Origin: Stenotrophomonas maltophilia
GTDB lineage: Bacteria; Pseudomonadota; Gammaproteobacteria; Xanthomonadales; Xanthomonadaceae
Direction of reading: 5' to 3'
Assembly: GCF_003205835.1 (NCBI RefSeq)
Contig: NZ_CP029773.1
Location: forward strand, 466,501 to 530,500
Length of the DNA: 64,000 nucleotides
Under the pieces are notes generated by a model, which did not search any database, was not told the DNA's origin, and was given only the letters and a program-made list of their open reading frames with translations. Made by a program: the position numbers and the translations under genes. Of this stretch, positions 50,671 through 58,887 are shown in pieces. Each line of letters starts with the position of its first letter. Position 1 is the first letter of the stretch.

Positions 50671-51798
50671 ATGATTGCAAAGGATCGCCTGCAGTTCCTC
50701 GATTCTCTTCGGGGTTTGGCTGCCGTCTACGTTGTGTTGTTTCACGTCCAGTCGATGCCGGCGCCGACGCTGACTGTCGCTGGTTGGTTGTTGCCCGTTC
50801 TGCAGCTGGGGGCCACGGGTGTCGCACTGTTTTTCGTGATCAGCGCGTTCTCGCTGTGTTATACCCAGCCTCGTCACAGAGCCAGCGGTCGGCCGTTGCT
50901 GAGTTTCTACCTGCACCGCTTCCTGCGCATCGCACCGCTGTTCTATCTGCTGCTGGCGTTCTCGATCTTCCGCGATGGCCGTGGCAGCCATGCCGGCCAC
51001 CCGTGGGCCGAAATCGTTGCGAACGCCACATTCACATTCAACCTGTTCCCCGGCTGGGAGCAGGGCATTGTGTGGGCAAGCTGGGCGGTCGGAGTGGAGA
51101 TGTTGTTCTATGCGATCTTCCCTTTGCTGTACCTGTTGGTGGATAACGGGCGTCGGGCCTGGACGCTCCTCTTGGTGCTGCTGGGGCTGGCGGCGCTGGC
51201 CGGAACCGGCGCGCTGGGTGCACGCGCGGAGGCCTCGCTGGGCGGCTATGGTTGGCTGACGCACGCGCCCGTGTTCGCGATGGGGTTGGTGGCGTTCCAT
51301 GCGTACAACGCGCTCTCGCAATTGTCTCCGGCGCGGGCGCGGTGGTGGGGGAAGGCACTGAACATGGCCGGTGCCCTGTTGCTGTTGCTGGTCGTGGCGG
51401 GGATCGCAGCTGGCTGGAGCGGGGCAGGACCATGGCAGCTGGCCGGCCTGGGCTATCTGGCAGTGCTGTTGGGCTGCTCGCAATGCCCGCCGCGTCTGCT
51501 CGTCAACCGGGCGACGGCGTGGCTGGGTACGGTGAGCTACTCGCTCTACCTGGGGCATCCCATTGTGATCGCCGTGCTGGGGCCGGTGCTTCGCCGGCTG
51601 TTGGCGGCCGTTGGTGATGGGACAACCGGCTATCTGCTGTGCGCTGCGCTGGTACTGGCAGTCGCAATGCCGTTGGCTGCGCTGGGCCACCGCTGCATCG
51701 AAGCGCCGATGATCCGGCTGGGCAAACGCGTGATGGCATCGCTGTCCGTATCACGTGCAGGGCCCTCTCCCAGGCAGGCAGAGGGCGGCCCACGCTAG
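50671..51798 (+). CDS. Acyltransferase-3 family membrane protein (OafA/YrhL-like)
   Basis: The product has 375 residues with about ten membrane helices. The family N-terminus is DRLQFLDSLRGLAAVYVVLF then HVQS, with the catalytic His near residue 25, and SFYLHRFLRIAPLFYLLL is the second signature. Such enzymes move acetyl or other acyl groups to sugars of LPS O-antigen or other polymers on the outer face of the inner membrane. GC content and codons (GTTGTGTTGTTTC) look lower than in neighbours, hinting at transfer. Divergent from btuB. Confidence 0.88.
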   Translation: MIAKDRLQFLDSLRGLAAVYVVLFHVQSMPAPTLTVAGWLLPVLQLGATGVALFFVISAFSLCYTQPRHRASGRPLLSFYLHRFLRIAPLFYLLLAFSIFRDGRGSHAGHPWAEIVANATFTFNLFPGWEQGIVWASWAVGVEMLFYAIFPLLYLLVDNGRRAWTLLLVLLGLAALAGTGALGARAEASLGGYGWLTHAPVFAMGLVAFHAYNALSQLSPARARWWGKALNMAGALLLLLVVAGIAAGWSGAGPWQLAGLGYLAVLLGCSQCPPRLLVNRATAWLGTVSYSLYLGHPIVIAVLGPVLRRLLAAVGDGTTGYLLCAALVLAVAMPLAALGHRCIEAPMIRLGKRVMASLSVSRAGPSPRQAEGGPR

Positions 51799-51925
51799 AA
51801 TGACGCGCCCCACTACGGGGACGCTGTCCAGAAGTGGTGTTCATGATGTTGCTTCAATCGTCGATTTTTCCCACTCCGCGCGCGATGCAGTCGCCGGCAA
51901 GCGTGTTGTATACGGTTGCACTGCC

Positions 51926-52504
51926 GTGATCCTCGACCTGGTCCGCCATGCCGGCAACGGTCGCGATGAGTTCCTCGATGGCCGCAGCGATCCACCGCAG
52001 CTGGCCCGCCTGCCGCAGGAACTGGTCGACGCTTACGCTGCGCAGCCGTGGGAGCGGGTGATCAGTTCGCCGCGGCTGCGTTCGCTGCACACGGCAATGG
52101 CCCTGGCCACGCCGCGCGGGCTGGACGTGGAAGCGGACGAGGAATGGGAAGAGCTGGATTTCGGCGAGTGGGACGGGCAGTCGCTGTTCGACCTGCCGGA
52201 GGATGCATTGGCGGCCTTCCATGCCGACCCGCATGCATTCCCGCCGCCGAACGGCGAAAGCTGGGGCCACTTCGAGCGGCGCATCGCGCGCGCGCTGGAT
52301 CGCCTGCTGGATGATGACGATCCGGTGCCGACGCTGGTGGTCAGCCACGGTGGCCCGTTGCGCATGGTGCTGTCGCAGGTCTGCGGCCTGCCGATGTCGC
52401 TGTGCTGGGCCCTGCGCATCGACCACGGCACACGCCTGCGGGTGTGGCTGGAGCGCGGCGAGGTCGGGCTGGTGGGCGAACTACTGGAGCTGCAGCAGCC
52501 CTGA
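51926..52504 (+). CDS. Histidine phosphatase family protein (CobC-like)
   Basis: The product has 192 residues from a GTG at 51926; in-frame codons upstream look like non-coding sequence. The catalytic His is in ILDLVRHAGNG (residue 8; the usual RHG is RHA here) and the second His in LVVSHGGPLRMVL. ISSPRLRSLHTAMALA and EEWEELDFGEWDGQSL are family blocks. Its length and motifs match alpha-ribazole phosphatase CobC, which would suit the nearby B12 receptor, but other phosphoesterases of the family cannot be excluded. Confidence 0.8.
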   Translation: MILDLVRHAGNGRDEFLDGRSDPPQLARLPQELVDAYAAQPWERVISSPRLRSLHTAMALATPRGLDVEADEEWEELDFGEWDGQSLFDLPEDALAAFHADPHAFPPPNGESWGHFERRIARALDRLLDDDDPVPTLVVSHGGPLRMVLSQVCGLPMSLCWALRIDHGTRLRVWLERGEVGLVGELLELQQP

Positions 52505-52511
52505 CCCGACG

Positions 52512-52587
52512 GTAGTGCCGGCCACTGGCCGGCATCCTCGGGAACGCTGCAAAGATCGTGCGGTTGCCGGCCAGCGGCCGGCACTAC
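52512..52587. repeat. SMAG palindrome pair
   Basis: GTAGTGCCGGCCACTGGCCG starts at 52512 and an inverted copy ends in CTAC at 52587. It separates convergent genes. Confidence 0.9.
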
Positions 52588-52590
52588 CCG

Positions 52591-52953
52591 TCAATCCTCG
52601 TCGGCGTGCTCGGCCACGTTGTTTTCCGCGTCATCGTCGGCATCGAAGCGCTGCTCATGCACGGGACCCGAAGCGGGGCCGGCCGCCTTCAGCGGATGCG
52701 CAGCGATGCGCGCTTCGTAATCCTGCACCAGCGCCTCACGCTGCGGCTCGCTCAGTTCCTGCCAATGGCAGTCCAGCAACGCGCCTTCCAGTGAATAGAG
52801 CAGGTTCAAGCTGGGCTTGAAGCCGGCGCGCTTGACCTTGACGAAGGCACCGACCGCGCCGATCGCAACCAGATCCTCCCGGCTGCGCAGGCCGACCTGA
52901 CGCAGCCACGCCGCACTCTTCGGGCCGATGTTGCGCAGCTTCGGTGCGCTCAT
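52591..52953 (-). CDS. TfoX C-terminal-domain protein
   Basis: The product has 120 residues beginning MSAPKLRNIGPKSAAWLRQV. This is the helix-hairpin-helix-like TfoX/Sxy C-terminal domain (IGPKSAAWLRQVGLRSREDL, VGAFVKVKRAGFKPSLNLLY, ALLDCHWQELSEPQREALV), without the N-terminal domain that TfoX proteins usually have. The acidic tail DADDDAENNVAEHADED is low complexity. Stand-alone forms are common in gamma-proteobacteria; a role in competence is not shown. It overlaps the reductase gene by four bases. Confidence 0.88.
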   Translation of the reverse strand: MSAPKLRNIGPKSAAWLRQVGLRSREDLVAIGAVGAFVKVKRAGFKPSLNLLYSLEGALLDCHWQELSEPQREALVQDYEARIAAHPLKAAGPASGPVHEQRFDADDDAENNVAEHADED

Positions 52954-53432
52954 CCCAGCGCCTCGACGAACACGCGGGCGATCGCCTCCAGACCAGCCTG
53001 GTCGTCGGCATCGAAGCGGCCCACCTTGGGGCTGTCGATGTCGAACACGCCGATCAGTTCATCGCCGCGCAGCAGTGGCACCACCAGTTCCGAACGCGAG
53101 GCCGAATCGCAGGCGATGTGGCCGGGGAAGGCATCGACGTCCTCCACGCGCTGGGTCACGCGCTGGCTGGCGGCGGCACCGCACACGCCCTTGTCCAACG
53201 GGATGCGCACGCAGGCTGGCAGGCCCTGGAATGGCCCGACCACCAGTTCCTTGCCGTCGTACAGGTAGAAGCCCACCCAGTTCAGGTCGGGCAGTGCGTG
53301 GTAGACCAGTGCGGAGAGGTTGGCCGCGTTGGCGATGCGGTCGGACTCGCCGTAGACCAGGCCACGGGCCTGTTCCAGCAGCTGGGCGTATTGTTCCGGC
53401 TTGCTGCCGGTAAGCGAGGCATTGGCGAACAT
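52950..53432 (-). CDS. msrC: Free methionine-(R)-sulfoxide reductase (GAF domain)
   Basis: The product has 160 residues, one GAF domain. The three redox Cys residues are present in LPACVRIPLDKGVCGAAA and HIACDSASRSELVVPL, and WVGFYLYDGKELVVGPFQG is the fRMsr signature. It reduces free (not protein-bound) methionine-R-sulfoxide. Together with two MsrB and one MsrA, the window codes for methionine repair in all compartments. It is coupled to the TfoX-C gene and divergent from bioD. Confidence 0.92.
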   Translation of the reverse strand: MFANASLTGSKPEQYAQLLEQARGLVYGESDRIANAANLSALVYHALPDLNWVGFYLYDGKELVVGPFQGLPACVRIPLDKGVCGAAASQRVTQRVEDVDAFPGHIACDSASRSELVVPLLRGDELIGVFDIDSPKVGRFDADDQAGLEAIARVFVEALG

Positions 53433-53500
53433 GCCCGCAGTCTAGCAAGCGCGCCGGGCCGGCGATAATGCACGCTCTGTTGCCCCGTTGGAGCCCATCG

Positions 53501-54184
53501 ATGCCGTTGCCCGCCACGCTGCCGCCCGCCCTGTTCGTTACCGGCACCGATACCGAGATCGGCAAGACCGCAGCCAGCACCGCGCTCTTACATGCACTGC
53601 GCCGGCGCGGCCTGCGTGCGGTGGGCATGAAGCCGGTGGCCAGTGGCAGCGAAGACCTGGGGCAGGGCCTGCGCAACGAGGACGCGCTGGCATTGCAGGC
53701 GGCCAGCTGGCCGGTGCCGGACTATGCCGACCTGAACCCGTACGCGCTGCGGCAGCCGCTGGCGCCAGAGCTGGCCGCTGCCGAGGATGGCGTGCAGGTG
53801 GAGCTGGCGCCGATCGTGGCCGCGTTCGAACGTCTGCGAGCGCGGGCCGACGTTGTGGTGGTGGAGGGCGTGGGCGGTTGGCTGGCGCCAGTCTCGGCCA
53901 CGCTGGACCAGCTGGACCTGGTGCGTGCACTGCAGCTGCCCGTGCTGGTGGTGGTGGGCATGCGGCTGGGCTGCGTCAACCATGCGCGGCTGACCACGCA
54001 GTCGTTGCAGGCCAGCGGCGTGGAGTGCCTGGGCTGGATCGGCAACCACATCGACCCGGCGATGCAGCGCCAGGACGAGAACATCACCACGCTGCAGCAG
54101 CGCCTGCCGATGCCGTGCTGGGGGCGGCTGCCGCATCTGCCAGGTGCGAATGGCGAAGCGCTGTCGGCGTACCTGCTCGATTGA
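53501..54184 (+). CDS. bioD: Dethiobiotin synthetase BioD
   Basis: The product has 227 residues from the ATG at 53501. The P-loop is GTDTEIGKT (residues 15-23); MKPVASGSE, VEGVGGWLAPVS and WIGNHIDP are further family blocks. It closes the ureido ring of dethiobiotin from diaminopelargonate, CO2 and ATP. It is not next to other bio genes here. Its last 30 or so codons are repeated twice more downstream in a tandem array (see 54089-54760). Confidence 0.94.
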   Translation: MPLPATLPPALFVTGTDTEIGKTAASTALLHALRRRGLRAVGMKPVASGSEDLGQGLRNEDALALQAASWPVPDYADLNPYALRQPLAPELAAAEDGVQVELAPIVAAFERLRARADVVVVEGVGGWLAPVSATLDQLDLVRALQLPVLVVVGMRLGCVNHARLTTQSLQASGVECLGWIGNHIDPAMQRQDENITTLQQRLPMPCWGRLPHLPGANGEALSAYLLD

Positions 54185-54760
54185 TCCTGGGTAGTGCCGG
54201 CCGCTGGCCGGCAACTGCATCCACCCGGCGATCCCGGGATTGCCGGCCAGCGGCCGGCACTACCGTGTTGCAGCTGTCAGCTCCCGCGCAATCGCACCCA
54301 GTCGTTCCATTGCGACGTTGCAGCAGCGCCTGCCGATGCCGTGCTGGGGCGGCTGCCGTATCTGCCGGGAGTGGATGGCGAAGCGCTGTCGGCGTACCTG
54401 CTCGAGTGATCCTGGGTAGTGCCGGCCGCTAGCCGGCAACTGCATCCACCCGGCGATCCCGAGGTTGCCGGCCAGCGGCCGGCACTACCGTGTTGCCGCT
54501 GTCAGCTCCCGCGCAATCGCACCCAGTCGTTCCATTGCGACGTTGCAGCAGCGCCTGCCGATGCCGTGCTGGGGGCGGCTGCCGTATCTGCCGGGAGCGG
54601 ATGGCGAAGCGCTGTCGGCGTACCTGCTTGCGTGACCCTGGGTAGTGCCGGCCGCTGGCCGGCAACTGCATCCACCCGGCGATCCCGAGGTTGCCGGCCA
54701 GCGGCCGGCACTACCGTGCCGCAGCCGCCAGCTCCTTCGCGATCGCACCGAGCCGCTCCA
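54089..54760. repeat. Tandem array made of bioD tail, SMAG pair and mocR tail
   Basis: A unit of 225-226 bases holds a SMAG pair (GTAG at 54191, 54416, 54642), a copy of the 3' end of the mocR-type gene (for example 54264-54314), and a copy of the 3' end of bioD (from 54315 and 54540). The genuine gene ends flank the array. The copied mocR tail differs from the genuine one at roughly a quarter of positions, while array units are nearly identical. One bioD-tail copy has lost a G (CTGGGGCGG) and is frameshifted. Confidence 0.9.
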
Positions 54761-56159
54761 CCGCGCCGATGAAGCGCGCATCCAGCGTCTGGCAGCATGA
54801 CAGCCGCAGGCAGTGGCGGTAGCGCGCGCCGCGTGAATAGACCTGGCCGGGCATGAAGACGATGTCCTCCTGCAGTGCACGCTCGAACAGCTCGCGTGTA
54901 TCCACGCCCGGCAGTTCCAGCCACAGCAGGAAGCCGCCCTGCGGTTCGGTGGCACGGGTGCCGGCCGGGAAGTGTTCGGCCACCAGCTGGCGCAGCCGTC
55001 CCACCTGTTCGCGGTACAGCCGGCGCATGCGGTGAAGGTGATGCTCGTAGCTGCCGGCTTCCAGATACGCCGCCACCGCATCGCCGAGCAGTTGCGGCTC
55101 GCCACCGGTGGACTGGAATTTCAGCAGCGCGATGCGCTCGGCGAAGCGGCCGCCATCCAGCCAGCCGATGCGGTAGTCCGGTGCCAGTGTCTTGGAGAAC
55201 CCACCGACCACCATCACCCAGCCGTCGCGATCGAAGGCCTTCAGCAAGGGCGCCGGCGGTTCGCAGAACTGCAGTTCGGCGTACACCGCATCCTCGATCA
55301 GCGGCAGTTGCCGTGCGTTGACCAGCTCGGCCAGGCGCTGTTTGGCGGCGGTCGGCATGGTGCAGCCCAGTGGGTTGTGCACGGTGGGCATCACCACCAG
55401 TGCGGCCAGCGGGGTGTGCTCCAGCAGCGCATCCAATGCGTCGACATCCAGCCCGTGCTGCGGGTGGGTGGGCAGCTCGATGGCCTGCAGGCCGAGGTTG
55501 GCCAGCAAGGGATACAGGTTGAAGTAGGACGGCGCCTCGATGCCCACCGCATCACCGGGCTGGGTGACTGCACGCAATGCCAGCTGCAGGGCTTCCATCG
55601 CGCCGTGGGTCAGCAGCAGCCGCTCGCTGTGGGTGTGCAGGCCCATGCGTGGACCACGGCGCACGATCTGCGCCAGCAGCCGGGGTGAACCGTTGGGGCG
55701 TGCGTAGGTCTCCACCGTCTGCTGGCCGTGGCGCAGCACCTGCGCGGTGTGACGGGCCAGCTGCGCGCCCGGATAGAACTGGCGACCGCGTGGACCGGCG
55801 AAGGCCAGGTCGATCACTCCGGGGCGACGTTGTGCCTCCAGCACGCGAGCCATCAACACCTGCTGCAGCGGCGCGGTGGGCGCAGACGGCGTGTCGCGCA
55901 GCGAACGTTCCGGCACCGACAATCGCGGCGCGACCTCGAAGCCGGCTTTGGGCCGCGGAATGACCAGGCCGGCGTCCTCCAGCTGGCGATAGGCCGCAAT
56001 CACCGTGTTCAGGCTGAGCTTGCGCTGCAGGGCCATCTGCCGCAGCGAAGGCAGGCGGCTGCCGACCGGAAGGCGTCCGCCGTGGATGGCCTCCGCCAGT
56101 TCGTCGGACAGCCGTTGGTAGCGGGGTGGGATCATCGCGCTCTGGTCATCTGTATCCAT
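54711..56159 (-). CDS. MocR-type (GntR/aminotransferase) regulator, PdxR-like
   Basis: The product has 482 residues from the ATG at 56159. The GntR winged helix (about 10-75) includes LSDELAEAIHGGRLPVGSRL and RKLSLNTVIAAYRQLEDAGL. The aminotransferase-like domain has the PLP Lys in GGFSKTLAPDYRIGW near residue 323 and NPLGCTMP for cofactor binding. PdxR members control vitamin B6 genes; other MocR types control amine or amino-acid use. No divergent target gene is present. Its TAG stop is part of the last SMAG (CTAC at 54711-54714). Confidence 0.9.
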   Translation of the reverse strand: MDTDDQSAMIPPRYQRLSDELAEAIHGGRLPVGSRLPSLRQMALQRKLSLNTVIAAYRQLEDAGLVIPRPKAGFEVAPRLSVPERSLRDTPSAPTAPLQQVLMARVLEAQRRPGVIDLAFAGPRGRQFYPGAQLARHTAQVLRHGQQTVETYARPNGSPRLLAQIVRRGPRMGLHTHSERLLLTHGAMEALQLALRAVTQPGDAVGIEAPSYFNLYPLLANLGLQAIELPTHPQHGLDVDALDALLEHTPLAALVVMPTVHNPLGCTMPTAAKQRLAELVNARQLPLIEDAVYAELQFCEPPAPLLKAFDRDGWVMVVGGFSKTLAPDYRIGWLDGGRFAERIALLKFQSTGGEPQLLGDAVAAYLEAGSYEHHLHRMRRLYREQVGRLRQLVAEHFPAGTRATEPQGGFLLWLELPGVDTRELFERALQEDIVFMPGQVYSRGARYRHCLRLSCCQTLDARFIGAVERLGAIAKELAAAAR

Positions 56160-56257
56160 CGAATTTCCCGCCATCTGGTTCTGTACCCATGATGATGGCG
56201 AGCCTAGCATGTCGTTGTCGGACGGGCCTGATCGGGGCACGGCCGATACTTCCCAAG

Positions 56258-56288
56258 CGCACGGCTGGATGGCCGTGCGTCTTTTTTT
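56258..56288 (+). terminator. Plus-strand intrinsic terminator without a gene
   Basis: CGCACGGC (56258-56265) and GCCGTGCG (56272-56279) form an eight-base stem directly followed by TCTTTTTTT. It is the clearest intrinsic terminator in the window. On the plus strand there is no gene before it: the region 56160-56257 is the upstream region of the minus-strand mocR gene. Confidence 0.8.
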
Positions 56289-56294
56289 GGAGGT

Positions 56295-56357
56295 GGTACC
56301 GGCCGCTGGCCGGCGATCCCCAGATCCGCAGGAGCCGGCCAGCGGCCGGCACTACCC
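56295..56357. repeat. SMAG-like palindrome pair
   Basis: GGTACCGGCCGCTGGCCGGC starts at about 56295 (GTAC in place of GTAG) and an intact inverted copy GCCGGCCAGCGGCCGGCACT ends in CTAC at 56357. It follows the msrA stop. Confidence 0.8.
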
Positions 56358-56363
56358 GGGTCG

Positions 56364-57101
56364 TTACCGCATCGGCACCAGTGCCGCGTCGCGCCGGTAC
56401 AGCGCCGGGAACTGCTTGCCCAGTGCCGCCAGCTTCGGTGCGTCGTAGTAGCGGATGTAGGCCGCCTGCGGGTAGTTGGTCATGTAGTTCTGGTGGTAGC
56501 TCTCGGCCGGGTAGAAGCGCTGACCGCTGACCAGCTGGGTGACGATCGGTGCGCGGTAGCTGCCGGCCTGGCCGAGCTGGGCGATGTAGGCGCGGCTGGC
56601 CGCCTGCTGGCGGGCGTCATCACTGAAGATCGCCGAGCGGTACTGGCTGCCCTGGTCCGGCCCCTGCCGATCGAGCTGGGTCGGGTCGTGCACCACCGAG
56701 AAGAACACCTGCATCAGCTGGCCATAGCTGACCTGGCGCGGGTCGTAGTCGATCTTCACCGCTTCGGCATGACCAGTCTGGCCGCTGCTGACACGCTCGT
56801 AGCGCGCATTGGCAGCGCTGCCGCCGATGTAGCCGGACACCGCATTGCTCACGCCCTTGACGTGCTGGAACACGCCCTGCACACCCCAGAAGCAACCGCC
56901 GGCGAACACCACGCTGGCATGGGTGGCGTCATCGCGGAACGCGGCGTCGCCGCTGGGCGCAGGTAGCGCCTTGACCTGCGCGCTGGCTTCCAGCGGTGCC
57001 GCGACTGCGCCATGGTCGACCAGCAGCACGCCAGCGATCAATGCAGTAGCCACCAGGCCGGCGACGCCGGCGGCGATGCCCTGTTCAAAGGAGAGTTTCA
57101 T
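56364..57101 (-). CDS. msrA: Exported peptide-methionine (S)-S-oxide reductase MsrA
   Basis: The product has 245 residues from the ATG at 57101 (GGGAGG upstream; an ATG one codon earlier is possible). An N-terminal membrane segment (about residues 8-32, AAGVAGLVATALIAGVLLVD) sends it out of the cytoplasm. The catalytic Cys is in FAGGCFWGVQ near residue 70; SGQTGHAEAVKIDYDP and PAESYHQNYMTNYPQ are family blocks. It is the last gene of the msrB-dipZ-msrA operon and would receive electrons through the DipZ thioredoxin domain. Confidence 0.94.
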   Translation of the reverse strand: MKLSFEQGIAAGVAGLVATALIAGVLLVDHGAVAAPLEASAQVKALPAPSGDAAFRDDATHASVVFAGGCFWGVQGVFQHVKGVSNAVSGYIGGSAANARYERVSSGQTGHAEAVKIDYDPRQVSYGQLMQVFFSVVHDPTQLDRQGPDQGSQYRSAIFSDDARQQAASRAYIAQLGQAGSYRAPIVTQLVSGQRFYPAESYHQNYMTNYPQAAYIRYYDAPKLAALGKQFPALYRRDAALVPMR

Positions 57102-57115
57102 CATGTCCTCCCGGT

Positions 57116-58885
57116 TCAACCGAAGGTGAAGGCATAGGCCTGCACGCCCGCATCGAGGAATTCGATCTCGAAGCGGTGCGGGCCGACCGTGCCGCGCTGG
57201 CGGACCAGCTGGTACAGGCGGTGCTCGTCGACCACGCCGCTGCCATCGGTGCCGACATCACTGCCGGCATCGGCGGCAGACAGCGGCTTGCCGTCCAGCC
57301 AGACACGGAAGCGCACTGGCTTGCCGTCCTCGCTCGGTGCCAGCACCAGGTGCAGGTCGCGTGCGTGGAACTGGAAGGCGATGCGGCCACCGGCTTGGTG
57401 CAGCTGTGCGGCCTCGTCGGTGACGGTCCAGCGCCCGGACAGTCCCCATTGGTTCAACGCCAGGGTGGCCGGCAGCGTGTAGTCGAACGCGGTGTCGCTG
57501 CGCTGCCCGCCGGGCGAGGCGAACTGCTCTGCGCGGGCGTGGCCCAGGTAGGTTTCCGGCGAACGCAGGTTGCCCATGTCGGCCTGCACGGCCACGCCCT
57601 TTAGGTCGGCGGCAGCGGGATCGGCGGGTGGTGGCAGGTTGGTCTGCCCGGCTTCGGTCAGCAGGCGACGGATCATTTGTTCCGAGCGCGCATAGTTGCC
57701 CTCGCCGAACTGATGGCCGCGGATATTGCCCTGCGCGTCGACGAAGTACTGTGCCGGCCAGTAGCGGTTGTTGAAGGCGCGCCAGATCGTGTACTGGTTG
57801 TCGAGCGCCACCGGGTACTCGACCTTCAGCTGCTGCACCGCCTTCATCACGTTGCGTGGGTCACGCTCGAAGGCGAACTCCGGCGTGTGCACGCCGACCA
57901 CCACCAGGCCGTGGTCGCGGTAGCGGCGCTCCCATTCGTGCACGAACGGCATCGCGCGCAGGCAGTTGATGCAGGAATAGGTCCAGAAATCGACCAGCAC
58001 CACCTTGCCGCGCAGCTGCTGTGGACTCAGTGGCGGGCTGTTGAGCCAGCCGGTGGCGCCATCCAGCGCGGGCAGGGTGCCCTCCACCGGCAGCGGTGCA
58101 TCGGCACCGGCATTGGCACCGGCCATCATCATCATCGGCGGTGCAGCCGGCTGCGCGCCCGGCACTGCGTCCAGCAGGCTTTGCTCGATGCGCGCGGTGC
58201 TGACCGTGGACAGGCGGGTCAGCAGGCCGGTATCCCAGCCGAGGCCGATCGCCACGACGGCCAGCAGCGCGGCCACGCCCAGTACCTTGCGCAGGACATC
58301 GCCGAGGCCGAGCCGCGCCTGCATCGCGCGGAACACCCGGCCGCCGATCCACACCGCCAGCGCCAGTGCGGTGATCGCACCCAGTGCATAGGCCAGCAGC
58401 AGCGCAGTGGTGCCGACGCTGGCGCCATGCAGGGCGGCGCCGGTCAGCACCAGGCCGAGGATCGGCCCGGCGCACGGTGCCCACAGCAGGCCAGTGGCGA
58501 TGCCGATCAGCAGCGAGGTCCACGCGCCGCCGTGCCCCGCGGCATCCGCCGCATCGGCGCGTGCGCTCAGGCGGGCACCCACGCGCTGGAACGGTGCCAG
58601 CAGGTGGTCGGCCAGCCGCGGCCAGAGCAGCGCGATCGCGAACAGCGCCATCAGCAGCAGGGCGATCCAGCGTCCGACCTGGTTGGCCTGTGCCACCCAT
58701 TGGCTGCCCACCGCGGCAAGGCTGGCGACCACGGTGAAGGTGAGCGCCATGCCCAGCAGCAGCGGCAGCGTGCTGCGCAGGAACGGACGGTCGGCACGCG
58801 CGAACACGAACGGCAGCACCGGCAGGATGCAGGGGCTGAGCAGGGTCAGCGCGCCCCCCAGATAGGCAAGCAGCAACAGCAGCAT
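57116..58885 (-). CDS. dipZ: DipZ-type thiol electron carrier (CcdA plus TlpA thioredoxin)
   Basis: The product has 589 residues. Residues about 1-245 are a CcdA/DsbD-beta membrane domain with redox Cys in LLSPCILPVLPF (Cys 19) and LLWAPCAGPILGL (near 138). A periplasmic TlpA-like thioredoxin domain (about 265-435) has the CXXC in SCINC near 303 and HTPEFAFERDP. The last 150 residues form a jelly-roll domain as in mycobacterial DipZ. It moves electrons from cytoplasmic thioredoxin to periplasmic partners. It lies two bases after msrB and 14 before msrA. Confidence 0.92.
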   Translation of the reverse strand: MLLLLLAYLGGALTLLSPCILPVLPFVFARADRPFLRSTLPLLLGMALTFTVVASLAAVGSQWVAQANQVGRWIALLLMALFAIALLWPRLADHLLAPFQRVGARLSARADAADAAGHGGAWTSLLIGIATGLLWAPCAGPILGLVLTGAALHGASVGTTALLLAYALGAITALALAVWIGGRVFRAMQARLGLGDVLRKVLGVAALLAVVAIGLGWDTGLLTRLSTVSTARIEQSLLDAVPGAQPAAPPMMMMAGANAGADAPLPVEGTLPALDGATGWLNSPPLSPQQLRGKVVLVDFWTYSCINCLRAMPFVHEWERRYRDHGLVVVGVHTPEFAFERDPRNVMKAVQQLKVEYPVALDNQYTIWRAFNNRYWPAQYFVDAQGNIRGHQFGEGNYARSEQMIRRLLTEAGQTNLPPPADPAAADLKGVAVQADMGNLRSPETYLGHARAEQFASPGGQRSDTAFDYTLPATLALNQWGLSGRWTVTDEAAQLHQAGGRIAFQFHARDLHLVLAPSEDGKPVRFRVWLDGKPLSAADAGSDVGTDGSGVVDEHRLYQLVRQRGTVGPHRFEIEFLDAGVQAYAFTFG

Positions 58886-58887
58886 CG

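Noticed and set aside
54194..54671. Small open frames in the bioD/mocR tail array
   Set aside because: They are duplicated gene tails fused to SMAG sequence, without starts or ribosome sites of their own, and one copy is frameshifted.
54191..54714. CRISPR array
   Set aside because: Repeats are 225 bases long and consist of gene tails and palindromes; there are no unique spacers or cas genes.
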